From contig NC_133335.1 in assembly GCF_042186555.1 (NCBI RefSeq), positions 180,321,419 through 180,385,418 of the forward strand: a DNA stretch of 64,000 bases, written 5' to 3'. Positions within the stretch are counted from its first letter, which is position 1. Each line of letters starts with the position of its first letter. The notes under the pieces were generated by a model. That model had not been told where the DNA came from and ran no database searches. It saw nothing but the letters and a program-made list of their open reading frames with translations. The stretch is from Aquarana catesbeiana. Lineage: Eukaryota > Chordata > Amphibia > Anura > Ranidae. Made by a program: the position numbers and the translations under genes. Positions 23,948 to 35,501 of this stretch are shown piece by piece.

Positions 23948-24193
23948 TAATCTTTCTGTCCGGTGCACGTGGAGTCTCCTGTCTGCCCCGCCCCCTCTGC
24001 GTGTGGCGTCTCTTCTCCCATAGGCAGTGTGATGAGAGGCTTCTGGGTTGGCCGGAGCTGCTGCCAATCATCGAGTGCACTCCCAGAAATGCTCTCCGAG
24101 TGCCACCCTCCTAGTAACCAAAGATGCCACGTATGCCCCGCCCCCCCTGCAACGTGCTTCTGCTCCCAGTGCGCCTGAGCAGGGATCTATTGG

Positions 24194-25825
24194 ACAGGTA
24201 CTGAATGGTGACACCTGCTGTGGGGGGGCCTCTGATGGGGGACACCTGCTGTGTGGGGACTCTGATGGGGGACACCTACTGTTGGGGGGGCTCTGATGGG
24301 GGACACCTGCTGTGGGGGGGCTCTGATGGAGGGACACCTGTTGTAGGGGGATCTCTGATGGAGGGACACTTGTTGTGGGGGGGCTCTGATGGGGGACACC
24401 TGCTGTGGGGGTTTTGATGGAGGGACACCTGTTGTGGGGGGCTCTGAAGGGGGACACCTGCTGTGGGGGGCTCTGATGGAGGGACACCTGCTGTGGGGGG
24501 CTCTGATGGAGGGACACCTGTTGTGGGGGGGCTCTGATGGAGGGACACCTGCTATGGGGGGGCTCTGATGGAGGGACACCTGCTATGGGGGGGCTCTGAT
24601 GGAGGGACACCTGCTGTGGGGGGGGCTCTGATGGAGGGACACCTGCTGTGGGGGGGTCTGATGGAGGGACACCTGCTGTGGGGGGGCTCTGATGGAGGGA
24701 CATCTGCTGTGGGGGGCTCTGATGGAGGGACACCTGCTGTGAGGGGGCTCTGATGGAGGGACACCTGCTGTTTGGGGACACCTGCTGTGGGGGGGACTCT
24801 GATGGGGGACACCTGCTGTGGGGGGGCTCTGATGGAGGGACACCTGCTGTGGGGGGGCTCTGATGGGGACACCTGCTGTGGAGGGGGGCTCTGATGGGGG
24901 ACACCTGCTGTGGGTGGGGGCTCTGATGGGAGACATCTGCTGTGTGGGGACTTTGATGGGGGACACCTGCTGTGGGGGGCTCTGATGGGGGACACCTGCT
25001 GTGGGGGGGCTCTGATGGAGGGACACCTGTTGTGGGGAGGCTCTGAAGGGGGACACCTGCTGTGGGGGGACTCTGATGGAGGGACACCTGTTGTGGGGGG
25101 CTCTGAAGGGGTACACCTGCTGTGGGGGGACTCTGATAGGGGACACCTGCTGTGGGGGGGGACTCTGATGGGGGACACTTGCTGTGGGGGGGCTCTGATG
25201 GAGGGACACCTGCTGTGGGGGGACACATGCTGTGGGGGGCTCTGATGGGGACACCTGCTGTGGGGGGGCTCTGATGGGGACACCTGCTGTGGGGGGCTCT
25301 GATGGGGGACACCTGCTGTGTGGGGACTCTGATGGGGGACACCTGCTGTGCGGGGACTCTGATGGGGGACACCTGCTATGGGTGGGGCTCTGATGGGGGA
25401 CACCTGCTGTGGGGGGGGGCTCTGATGGAGGGACACCTGTTGTGGGGGGGCTCTGATGGGGGACACCTGCTGTGGGGGGGCTCTGATGGAGGGACACCTG
25501 CTGTGGGGGTGCTCTGATGGAGGGACACCTGCTGTTTGGGGAAACCTGCTGTGGGGGGACTCTGATGGGGGACACCTGCTGTGGGGGGCTCTGATGGGGG
25601 ACACCTGCTGTGGGGGGCTCTGATGGGGGACACCTGCTGTGGGGGGCTCTGATGGGGGACACCTGCTGTGGGGGGGCTCTGATGGGGGACATCTGCTGTG
25701 GGGGGGCTCTGATGGGGACACCTGCTGTGGAAAAACTGCTGTGGGGGGACTCTGATGGGGACACCTGCTGTGGGGGGACTCTGATGGGAACCCTGATGTA
25801 AGGAGGGACTCTGATGGGGACTTTG
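24194..25825. repeat. G-rich minisatellite, about 30-bp units
   Basis: More than 50 variants of CTCTGATGGAGGGACACCTG plus CTGTGGGGGGG. The number of G and the GGA insertion vary between units. The plus strand is strongly G-rich. Minus-strand open frames up to 434 codons (proline-rich, CPPSEPPHSR-type) are repeat translations with no start or domain evidence. Confidence 0.95.
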
Positions 25826-26123
25826 ATATAAGCTGCGCGTGCCGCAGATCACTCTCTCCCCAGAATATCCCTCATTCTCAACTCTAAAAGTTGGGAGGTA
25901 TGCAGGAGCGGATCAGGGGAGGAGAGACTGTGCCAACACCGTCCTTGTTATCAATGGGAAGAGGGCTCTCTGTGTTTACTGCCCATCCCCCTCCCTCCTC
26001 CTGTCAGAGGAGGAGAGCGAAGCAGCCAGAGATCGGAGCGCCCGTGTCTGAGTGGAGAGAGAGCAGCCGCGGGATCTTAGACCCCCCCTCCCTCTCCTCC
26101 TCGCACTGCTGTACTAGTGAGTG

Positions 26124-26717
26124 GCAGTCTCTGACCATCTCCTGTACTATGTCTGCAGTCTCTGATCATCTCCTGTACTATGTCTGCAGTCTCTAATCAT
26201 CTCCTGTACTATGTCTGCAGTCTCTGATCATCTCCTGTACTATGTCTGCAGTCTCTGATCATCTCCTGTACTATGTCTGCAGTCTCTAATCATCTCCTGT
26301 ACTATGTCTGCAGTCTCTGATCATCTCCTGTACTATGTCTGCAGTCTCTGATCATCTCCTGTACTATGTCTGCAGTCTCTGAGCATCTCCTGTACTATGT
26401 CTGCAGTCTCTGATCATCTAGTGTACTATGTCTGCAGTCTCTGATCATCTCCTGTACTATGTCTGCAGTCTCTGATCATCTCCTGTACTATGTCTGCAGT
26501 CTCTGATCATCTAGTGTACTATGTCTGCAGTCTCTGATCATCTCCTGTACCATGTCTGCAGTCTCTGACCATCTCCTGTACTATGTCTGCAGTCTCTGAT
26601 CATCTCCTGTACTATGTCTGCAGTCTCTGATCATCTCCTGTACTATGTCTGTAGTCTCTGATCATCTCCTGTACTATGTCTGCAGTCTCTGATCATCTCC
26701 TGTACTATGTCTGCAGT
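26124..26717. repeat. 31-bp minisatellite, about 19 copies
   Basis: The unit GTCTCTGATCATCTCCTGTA plus CTATGTCTGCA repeats with very few changes (CTAG for CTCC near 26419 and 26512, ACC or AAT for ATC), so it is younger or better homogenised than the neighbouring G-rich array. Confidence 0.96.
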
Positions 26718-27047
26718 ATGTCTGGGGGCTCTTTCTAACACACTCTCTAACAGAAGCCTTCTCTGTGTGCATTGGAGAGACCCCCTCCAGGTCCTATTAG
26801 TGTACTCATTTTCTTTATTGTTAAAAGATCATGGGAGGATCCCAGGGTAATGAAGACTTCTTAGGGGAGCATCTTTGTGTTTGAGTCATAGCCATAGAAA
26901 CATTTGTAAAGGGGAGGAGTTAGTAAAGATGACCACGCCCATGTGGGGGCGCCAAAAATATTTTTGCACCCAGGCGTCTGTGACCCTAGGATCGGCCCTG
27001 TGTGGGGGTGTTTTTCAGCTGCAGGGACAGGACGACTGGTTGCAATC

Positions 27048-27511
27048 GGGTTCCGTCGCGACGCTCACAGGGAACGGAGCCCGGCACTGTGATAGATCGG
27101 GCGGAGGACACGGCCCGCAAACACAGCAGGGATACATCGCAGGATCCTGCGGACAAGGTAAGTAACTTTGCCTGGATCCTGTGATGCAATCCGGAGTGTG
27201 GCTCGGGGTTACCGCTTTTGGTAATGAAAATTCACAAAGCAAAGCTACAGCTAAAATAAGCCTCGCAAAAGCTGCAGGTGCTTCAAGCAAGCTTTGCCAT
27301 AGACTTTTATAGAGGCTTTGAAGATGTTTTGAAGCACCACTAAGCGACATGGGGTCTAATTTTTGAAGCAAAGCCAAAGCAAATGCAGGATGTAAACAAG
27401 ACTATAAGCTAACCATTTTATTTAATGACAGGGGCTTTGACTGGCGTTCAAAGAGCTTTAACAAAGCATGTCCGAAGCCAGGTTTTGACACAAGTGTAAA
27501 CGAGCCTTTAG
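27048..27511. other. Unassigned repeat-like stretch
   Basis: Follows the Tc1 truncation. 27220-27510 has several AAGCTTTG/CAAAGC inverted motifs, typical of a MITE, but no end pair was resolved. Confidence 0.35.
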
Positions 27512-27639
27512 CAGTGGCGGAACTATGGGGGTTGCTGCATTCGCACTTGCAACTGGGCCCTGCCGTTCTGCCGCTGTGGGGCCCCAAGACCCGGCATCTC
27601 CCCCTGCACCTCTGGCTTGCCGTTTAGAATGCAGTGGGG

Positions 27640-27947
27640 GGAGGTGGGAGGCAGCGATCGGCAGCTCTATTGTGCCTGTGGGAGGTGGGATCTCCCTGGA
27701 GCTTGTAGTTCTCTCTTCCCGAGTGTCAGTGTAAACAGTGGAGAGAAGAGGGGAGGGGCCTCTGACCCGGGCAGGTATCACTTTCACTTTCAGTGAGTTG
27801 CTCTGCTTGTACACTGCTGCTGATACATGCCTGGGTCAGAGGCCCCTCCCCTCTCCACTGTATACACTCGGGAGAAGAACTACAAGCCTCATGGAGATTC
27901 CCTGCCTGTGGATACCATGGAGCTGCCGATCGCCGCCTCCCACCTCC
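27640..27947. repeat. Long inverted repeat, arms about 130-140 bp
   Basis: Left arm 27640-27780 and right arm 27821-27947 pair through GAGGTGGGAGGC, AGCTTGTAGTTCT, GAGAGAAGAGGGGAGGGGCC and GGCAGGTATCA, with small mismatches. Confidence 0.9.
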
Positions 27948-27984
27948 ACCAGCCAGGTACATGGGGAACCTCTTGAAGGAGGGG

Positions 27985-30862
27985 GGGTTAGCTGTCTGGG
28001 GACCCTGATGTAGGGGGGGGGCTTTCTGGGGATTTTAATGTAAGGAAGGGGCCCTCTGGGGTCCCTGATGTAAGGAGGGGCTCTCTGGGGACCCTGATGT
28101 AAGGAGGGGCTCTCTGGGGACCCTGATGTATTGGGGGGGCTCTCTGGGGACCCTGATGTATTGGGGGGGGCTCTCAGGGGACCCTGATGTATTGGGGGGG
28201 CTCTCTGGGGACCCTGATGTAAGGAGGGGCTCTCTGGGGACCCTGATGTTAGGGGGGCTCTCTGGGGACCCTGATGTAAGGAAAGGGGTCTCTGGGGACC
28301 CTGACGTAAGGAAAGGGGTCTCTGGGGACCCTGATGTAGGGGGGCTCCCTGGGGACCCTGATGTAAGTGGGGTTCTCTGGGGACCCTAATGTAAGGGGAG
28401 GCTCTCTGGGGACCCTGATGTAAGGGGAGGATCTCTGGGGACCCTTATGTAAGGGTAAGCTTTCTAGGGACCCTAATGTAGGGGGAGGCTCTCTGGGGAC
28501 CTTGATGTTAAGGGGAGCTCTCTGGGGACCCTAATATAAGTAGGGAGGCTCTCTTGGGACCCTGATGTAAGGGGAGGCTCTCTAGGGAGCCTAATGTAGG
28601 GGGGGGGGCTCTCTGGGGACCCTGATGTAAGGAGGGAGGCTCTCTGGGGACCCTAATATAGGGGGAGGCTCTCTAAGGACCTGATGTAAGGGGAGGATCT
28701 CTGGGGACCCTGATGTAAGGGGAGGATCTCTGGGGACCCTAATGTAGGGGGAGGCTCTCTGGGGACCCTTATGTAAGGGTAAGCTTTCTAGGGACCCTAA
28801 TGTAGGGGGAGGCTCTCTGGGGACCTTGATGTTAAGGGGAGCTCTCTGGGGACCCTAATTTAAGTAGGGAGGCTCTCTTGGGACCCTGATGTAAGGGGAG
28901 GCTCTCTAGGGACCCTAATGTGGGGGGGGCTCTCTGGGGACCCTGATGTAAGGAGGGCTCTCTGGGGACCCTGATGTAAGGGGGTTCTCTGGGGACCCTG
29001 ATGTAAGGGGGAGGCTCTCTGGGGACATTAATGTAAGGAAGGGGCCCTCTGAGGACACTAATGTAAGGGGGGGGCTCTCTGGGGACACTGATGTAAAGGA
29101 GGCTCTTTGGGGACCCTAATGTAAGAGGGAGGCTCTCTGGGGACCCTGATGTAAGGGGAGGCTCTTTGGGGACCCTGATGTAAGGAGGGGCTCTCTGGGG
29201 ACCCTGATGTTAGGGTAAGCTTTCTAGGGACCCTAATGTAGGGGGAGGCTCTCTGGGGACCTTGATGTTAAGGGGAGCTCTCTGGGGACCCTAATATAAG
29301 TAGGGAGGCTCTCTTGGGACCCTGATGTAAGGGGAGGCTCTCTAGGGAGCCTAATGTAGGGGGGGGCTCTCTAAGGACCTGATGTAAGGGGAGGATCTCT
29401 GGGGACCCTGATGTAAGGGGAGGATCTCTGGGGACCCTAATGTAGGGGGAGGCTCTCTGGGGACCCTTATGTAAGGGTAAGCTTTCTAGGGACCCTAATG
29501 TAGGGGGAGGCTCTCTGGGGACCTTGATGTTAAGGGGAGCTCTCTGGGGACCCTAATTTAAGTAGGGAGGCTCTCTTGGGACCCTGATGTAAGGGGAGGC
29601 TCTCTAGGGACCCTAATGTGGGGGGGGGCTCTCTGGGGACCCTGATGTAAGGAGGGCTCTCTGGGGACCCTGATGTAAGGGGGTTCTCTGGGGACCCTAA
29701 TGTAAGGGGGAGGCTCTCTGGGGACATTAATGTAAGGAAGGGGCCCTCTGAGGACACTAATGTAAGGGGGGGGCTCTCTGGGGACACTGATGTAAAGGAG
29801 GCTCTTTGGGGACCCTAATGTAAGAGGGAGGCTCTCTGGGGACCCTGATGTAAGGGGAGGCTCTTTGGGGACCCTGATGTAAGGAGGGGCTCTCTGGGGA
29901 CCCTGATGTTAGGGGGGCTCTCTGGGGACCCTGATGTAAGGAAAGGGGTCTCTGGGGACCCTGACATAAGGAGGGGACTCTCTTGGGACCCTGATGTAGG
30001 GGGGCTTTCTGGGGACCCTGATGTAAGGGAGGCTCTCTGGGGACCCTAATGTAGGGGGGCTCTCTGGGAACCCTGATGTAAGTGGGGCTCTCTGGGTACC
30101 CTGATGTAAGGGGGGATCCCTGGGGATCCGATGTAAGGAGGGAGGCTCTCTGGGGTCCCTAATATAGGGGGAGGCTCTCTAAGGACCCTGATATAAGGGG
30201 AGGCTCTCTGGGGACCCTGATGTAAGGGGAGGCTCTCTAGGGACCCTAATGTAGGGGGGGCTCTCTGGGGACCCTGATGTAAGGAGGGCTCCCTGGGGAC
30301 CCTGATGTAAGGGGGGTTTTCTGGGGACCCTGATGTAAGGGGAGGCTCTCTGGGGACCCTAATGTAGGGGGAGGCTCTCTGGGGACCCTTATGTAAGGGT
30401 AAGCTTTCTAGGGACCCTAATGTAGGGGGAGGCTCTCTGGGGACCCTGATGTAAGTAGGGGCTCTCTGGGGACCTTGATGTTAAGCGGAGCTCTCTGGGG
30501 ACCCTGATGTAATGAGGGGGGCTCTGGGGACCCTAATATAAGTAGGGAGGCTCTCTTGGGACCCTGATGTAAGGGGAGGCTCTCTAGGGACCCTAATGTA
30601 GGGGGGGCTCTCTGGGGACCCTGATGTAAGGGGGGTTCTCTGGGGACCCTGATGTAAGGGGAGGCTCTCTAGGGACCCTAATGTAGGGGGGCTCTCTGGG
30701 GACCCTGATGTAAGGGGGGTTCTCTGGGGACCCTGATGTAAGGGGAGGCTCTCTGGGGACCCTGATGTAAGGGGGGGGCTCTCTGGGGACCCTGATGTAA
30801 GGAGGGGCTCCCTGGGAACCCTGATGTAAGTGGGGCTCTCTGGGTACCCTGATGTAATCGTT
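27985..30862. repeat. 31-32-bp G-rich minisatellite, about 90 units with higher-order duplication
   Basis: The unit is GGGGACCCTGATGTAAGGGG plus AGGCTCTCT with many variants. A block from about 28441 to 29200 recurs at about 29201-29960 with the same order of variant units, for example GACATTAATGTAAGGAAGG at about 29024 and 29722. Short open frames here are repeat-derived. Confidence 0.93.
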
Positions 30863-32573
30863 TGTGAGTGTATTTATATCTATTGTTTACAATTAAGACT
30901 GTTTACTTGCTTCACTTAGAGGGCGCTGTTTTTTGTTCTTTTCATATTCCAAAGTTTTTCCTTTGAAATTTTTGAACTGGCAGCCTCCTGAGGACAGCAT
31001 AAATTGCTTTCCTTACATGGACTTAATTTTATGGACTTGTTTTATTGCTCCCTTTTTTTTATCCACCCCATATCCATTTATTAGTAACAACACTGTCATA
31101 TCCAGAGTGTGCCATATTATCCCACTGTCTGTATGTTAAATAAATAAGTTTAAAATGTAGAAAGATAACACATTTAAAAAAATACTGACTCAAAACCATT
31201 CTAGTCTCTCTTCAAAGTGTAGATACCTTTACTAATTTGCCACTTGTTTACACAGCAGGTGCCTGATGGCATGCGCACATTGGGTCAGCTTTTTTCAGTG
31301 TATGCAAATACTGACTTTAGCTGGAATTGTTAGCACTGACCCTCCTGCCCACCACAAACCACTCTTGGCTATGATAGCTGGCCTCGCTAACGAATAGTAA
31401 AGGTATGGGAGGAGACAAGACCAGTATCCTAGATAAAGCAGACACAATCTTTTGAAGATAAAACTTTTCTTCAGTTGCAGGAGGTGTTTACTTTTCTGGT
31501 GACCTTAAAATGAACAACTTTTCACAGACTTTTCTATATAGAGCCATTTATATAAGATGATCATATTTCCCTTAATCACCTCTTCTGAAGGGGGAATACA
31601 TTTGGTTCAGTTAGTTTTTCATTGTAGCTAAGGTCCTCTGGGCTCTATAGCAATTTACTTTACCTTTCCCTGCATCCTTTGAAGTTCCAGTTCATCTTCA
31701 TGTGAGCTGCTGCACAAACCTGAACAGCATATTCAAGAAGATAAGGCTGTATCAAGGCTTTGTATTGGGCCTTGCAGGGTGTCTATGTTCTAAGAGGTCT
31801 GTTCTCTAAAAAGAAACCCATAACCTTCTCAGTCATTTCATATCCCACTTTCCTTCTTCCTCCCAGATGTTGCATGAATATCCCCAAACCCATCAGAAAT
31901 ACCTTTTAGGGTACATGTACCATGAGAATCTGCATAGTTTAAATAAAAAAGATACTATGGATTAAAATCTATATTATAACATCCAATTAATGTACTAACC
32001 AAGTAAGGAACTGGTCTGTCCCCCCTCACCTCCCACACATTACTATTTCTTACTTGACACATCCATCTTTAAGGACCAAAGTAATGTAGGGAGCAGGTTT
32101 AATTTCCCAAATCCATTTTTGCATCTCAGGAATTCTGAAAGGTAATAAATGTTATGTGCAGGCATCAGAGGGTACCACAAAGCAAAAAAGCCACATCACC
32201 ACCAAATTCCAAAAATTAAAAGTTTATTGTAGCAATTGACAAACCTCCAGATAGATTCAGGGTCCATAATAATGCATTTCGCTCTTCAGTGGGCTTAGTC
32301 CATACCTCTATGCCTAAGCCTAATTAAGGGCAAAACGCATCACATGGAAGTTTTGTCCGGTGGGGAGATAAGCCCATTGCTATAAACTTACTTAGTACAA
32401 TGATGAGAGGAAGCAATGTGCAATAGTCATCAGTAAGTGCTATCATCTGAATGGCTGTTATGAGCAAATCCTCAAATGTACTTTCTTTTGTAAATCAGTC
32501 TCATCTGGAACTGTAATAATAATCTTGCAAAGGATCCTCCTTATATGTAACAATTCAAGTTATGGATCTAGGT
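30863..32573. other. Unassigned stretch
   Basis: No gene recognised. About 32270-32345 holds ATGCATTTCGCTCTTCAGTG and GGGCAAAACGCATCA, resembling the conserved motif of frog foldback or SINE-like repeats also seen near 36893. Confidence 0.4.
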
Positions 32574-33077
32574 CAGCCTTTTTCAACCAGGGTGCCCAGG
32601 CTCCCTGTGGTGCCTTGAGGTCTCTTCAGGGGTGCCTTGGCAAAATGCCTACAAATTTCCCAAAAATTGTATACAAGCTGACGGGTGGATGAAGCTTACC
32701 TTTTAGTTACACAAAGCCACAGATTTTCAATGTGCACCATTACGACCTTCTAGCTGCCGACCTTCTAATGACCGATGACAACAGTTGATAAGGAGGATGT
32801 CGCCTGCATAGTATCCTTGTTTGACCCTCCCTTACCTCCCTCTATCAGCTTTGGGGTCACATTAGCTGACTGATGGAGAAGAGAAACATTGGAATACTAG
32901 TCAGGACCAGTTTGCAAAAGTGTATTTGCTTTGGAAGAATAAATCATCTTTGACGTTGGGTGTCCTAGCTGCATGGATGCATTTATTAGAATAGTTTTTA
33001 CATTTTAGAATGGGGTGCCTCGAGACTGTCCATAATTGTAAAGGGTGCCAAGACTAAAAAAAGGTTGAGAAACACTT
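32574..33077. mobile_element. hAT MITE (CAGCCTTTTTCAACC end)
   Basis: Left end CAGCCTTTTTCAACCAGGGT, right end GGTTGAGAAACACTT, perfect 8-bp TSD ATCTAGGT (32566-32573, 33078-33085). About 504 bp, non-coding, with GGTGCC motifs near both ends. Confidence 0.92.
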
Positions 33078-33085
33078 ATCTAGGT

Positions 33086-35494
33086 GATATGAAACAATCA
33101 AAATATAATACTGAGCCCTGGTAGCCTTAAGAGAATATTCAGTCTACCTAGAAGAATTTAGTGTTGGTTTGATTAATAAAATATGATTTCTGACTGATTT
33201 AAACAAGTCTGAAAACACAATATGTAATCACTGATCAGCTGTTCCAGCCTTTTGATCATTTCAAGCACAGTTGCATACATTGCTCTATGTGATGGCCAAC
33301 CCTGTGGCAGGAGGTGGGGGCTTTTCACAATATGGGGAAGCATTAAAAGATAGCTGTACTTAGGATGATCAATCCTTTTGAAAGCCCTGGTTTTCTGGCT
33401 GTCATGTTAATCTAAAGGCTTAATTTACAATGTGCATTTTTTGAGTCAGTAGCTGATAATACGCTTGCAGTCGAGATAATTTAGAATATAAATATCCATT
33501 GTGGGTTCCGTGATGGATACTCGTTGAACAGAAGGGGCCAATCCTATGATTGAAAGAGTTTTTTTTTCTAATAAATAAGAAATACCCTTTAATGAAAAGA
33601 TCACTAAAATAAACAAAAATGCACAAAAAATGGTTTCCTTCAATTAATATGGTTATAATTCATATCACTCACTGTCTGCTCTGTTGACCTCTCACAATCT
33701 TGGAAGTGTTGGATTCTAGGTCCCTCGTTGTGGCAAAAAGTTATCAAATGTTATAACTTTAAAAATTAGTTAAATATTAATTTTAAATCTATATTTTAAT
33801 CCTAATTAGTCACAATATTTGATACATTAAAATTATACAGACACATCTTTACAGCCAATTTCCTTCCATCATACGATATAGCTGAAAGGGCCAATGTTTT
33901 ATCTTTGCCCATTTCACAGAGCATTGTCTGCATCATCAAGATGGGTGATTAAAGATAGTGACCAAAATAAAAGGTTACGATGGATATCATTGGCCTGCGT
34001 TCTTTTTGCTTCTTCATATAGGACCCCAGATATTGCCTAAGATGGAAATGCAGGCAGTATTAGAACTGAGTAAAAAGGGTGGAAATGTATAATTCCTCCC
34101 CCCAATCCAACAGTGATTCCAAAGATGATCATGGCTCATAGAATGATGTCCGGTCTTCTTATGGCTTTGATGTCCTCCTGTTGCTCGTAGAAATTGTAGC
34201 ACGTTGCACCCAGCTTCTGAACAATGACAGGAAAGGCAAGGTGTGTACAGGTTCATTGCTGGGTCAACCAGGCGTTGAGTTTCCTAAAACCGCAAACCTA
34301 GTTAAGTGACAGGCTAGCGCATTTGTACATTTTAAAGATAGTCTGTTCTTTTGTACAGTCTTCTTATAGTCAGCATCTTAGAATGTTTGAACATCATGAA
34401 AAAAAATTGTAAGGGGAAGCAAAAAGGCATTAGACGACACAAATAAGTCTTTGATTTCCTCCTATTGCTCAAAGAGCAGAACAGCCTGCCATCCGTCTCT
34501 CTTGGATTTATGCAGGAAATCTGCTTGTCCAGTAAGGCTTGCTTTATGGAGATTACTCATCAGGCAGTCACATTGTGCTCTAAATGCCCCGGTCTTCTTC
34601 TACAAGGTTATTATATGTTTGATTAATGCATACGGTAGACTGTTTCAAAAAGCACGTAGGGTTGTGTACATATATTTATCATCCCAGAGGAAAAGACTTG
34701 TCATGTAGGACATGTAGCATTTGGAAAATGGCAAAATTAACAACCATGGCATCGGTTCACTATCCAAAGTATGAAATGTATCCTGTGACCCTGCACAAAA
34801 GGTTCGCTGTAGCAATTTAGCAGTTCACATTTTAACAAGGTTATAGTTTTTTTTTTTATTTGCATAATCATTTTATGCCTAATGTGATCTTATTGCAATA
34901 GTTTATTAAAAAGTCAAAGAAAAATTCCCATCTTCAGATATACTACATTCATAGCAAGAACAATTATTTGCCCCTTTGGTCGTTTATTGATGCATTTCAG
35001 TTTTAGGTCAAAGGCATTTGGTTGATTTGTAACAATTATGTGTAATGGTAAATTCAATTTTTTAAAGGCCATCTCCACGTTAATTGAACTAGTGGGATTT
35101 GTGGCATGCACTAGGTGGTAATGTAATGTGTAAATTACATTTGGCTGCATGACCCATTTCTCCACAGTAAAGTCCCGGTCTCTTTTTTGCTAGTCGTGGC
35201 CCAAGAGAAAACTGTGGGAGAAACATTGGTAACCAGGGACATGGACTCACTCGCTGCAGATCCATGAGACCACTGGAATCCACCAGATATAGTGCATGAC
35301 ATAGTGTGCCTTATAAGAATCTCTACAAATTATACCTTACAATTATAACAGCATCGAGAAAAACTATAGAAGTGCTTAGGGCTCTATGTGTCCATACATA
35401 ATAACTGCAACACTGATATTTTGATACAAAAGAATCCTCTGGAGTAATGTATTAATGTATTAAGCATCAAAAAGTTTATTCAACTGTGTAAATA
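33086..35494. other. Unassigned stretch
   Basis: AT-rich, only short open frames, no resolved repeats. It is one of the longer stretches without an obvious mobile element and the best place to look for old host sequence. Confidence 0.5.
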
Positions 35495-35501
35495 TTAGCA
35501 T

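Larger units (their letters stand above)
23718..27000. mobile_element. Non-autonomous hAT element, 3.3 kb, inside Tc1 transposase
   Basis: Perfect 16-bp TIRs CAGGGCCGATCCTAGG (23718-23733) and its complement (26985-27000), with a perfect 8-bp TSD TGTGGGGG (23710-23717, 27001-27008). Removing the element and one TSD restores continuous homology to the other Tc1 copy. No transposase is encoded. The interior has a hairpin at 23906-23947, a 1.6-kb minisatellite (24194-25825), a 31-bp minisatellite (26124-26717) and GC-rich DNA. Confidence 0.97.
22739..27047 (+). mobile_element. Tc1-like transposon, copy 1: split by a hAT element and 3'-truncated
   Basis: Starts at a TA (22737-22738) with CAGTGGGGACAGAAAGTATT, the same end as the complete copy at 50460-52118. 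Sequence parallels that copy until 23717, is broken by the 3.3-kb hAT element, and resumes at 27009-27047. It then stops within the transposase gene, and no right TIR is found. Confidence 0.9.
23117..27047 (+). pseudogene. Tc1-like transposase, broken copy
   Basis: Starts at ATG 23117, equivalent to the start of the copy at 50676-51717. Relative to that copy it has a 5-bp deletion after about codon 11 (frameshift), then a long matching frame from about 23150 with the helix-turn-helix region (SGQGYKKISAALKVSKSTVA). A TGA at 23481-23483 interrupts this frame, which then continues through KHLKDSKMVRNKILWSDETK and GGSIMLWG. The hAT element enters just after the GGSIMLW stretch. Beyond it only about 13 codons remain (FSAAGTGRLVAI-like). 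The later catalytic Asp and Glu are lost. Four separate lesions make it certainly dead. Confidence 0.9.
27512..30862. mobile_element. hAT-like element, left end only, with hairpin and large minisatellite
   Basis: Begins CAGTGGCGGAACTATGGGG, a hAT-type terminus. No complementary right end or TSD partner was found after the array, so the right side is lost or diverged. Contains a long inverted repeat (27640-27947) and a 2.9-kb minisatellite. Confidence 0.4.

Noticed and set aside
24068..25852. Minus-strand open frames up to 434 codons with a proline/serine repeat protein
   Set aside because: All frames translate the 30-bp minisatellite. Several frames stay open together, and there is no unique sequence or domain.
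27512..30862. Complete hAT element with TSD
   Set aside because: Only the left end CAGTGGCGGAACTA was found; no TAGTTCCGCCACTG partner or matching 8-bp flank after the array.
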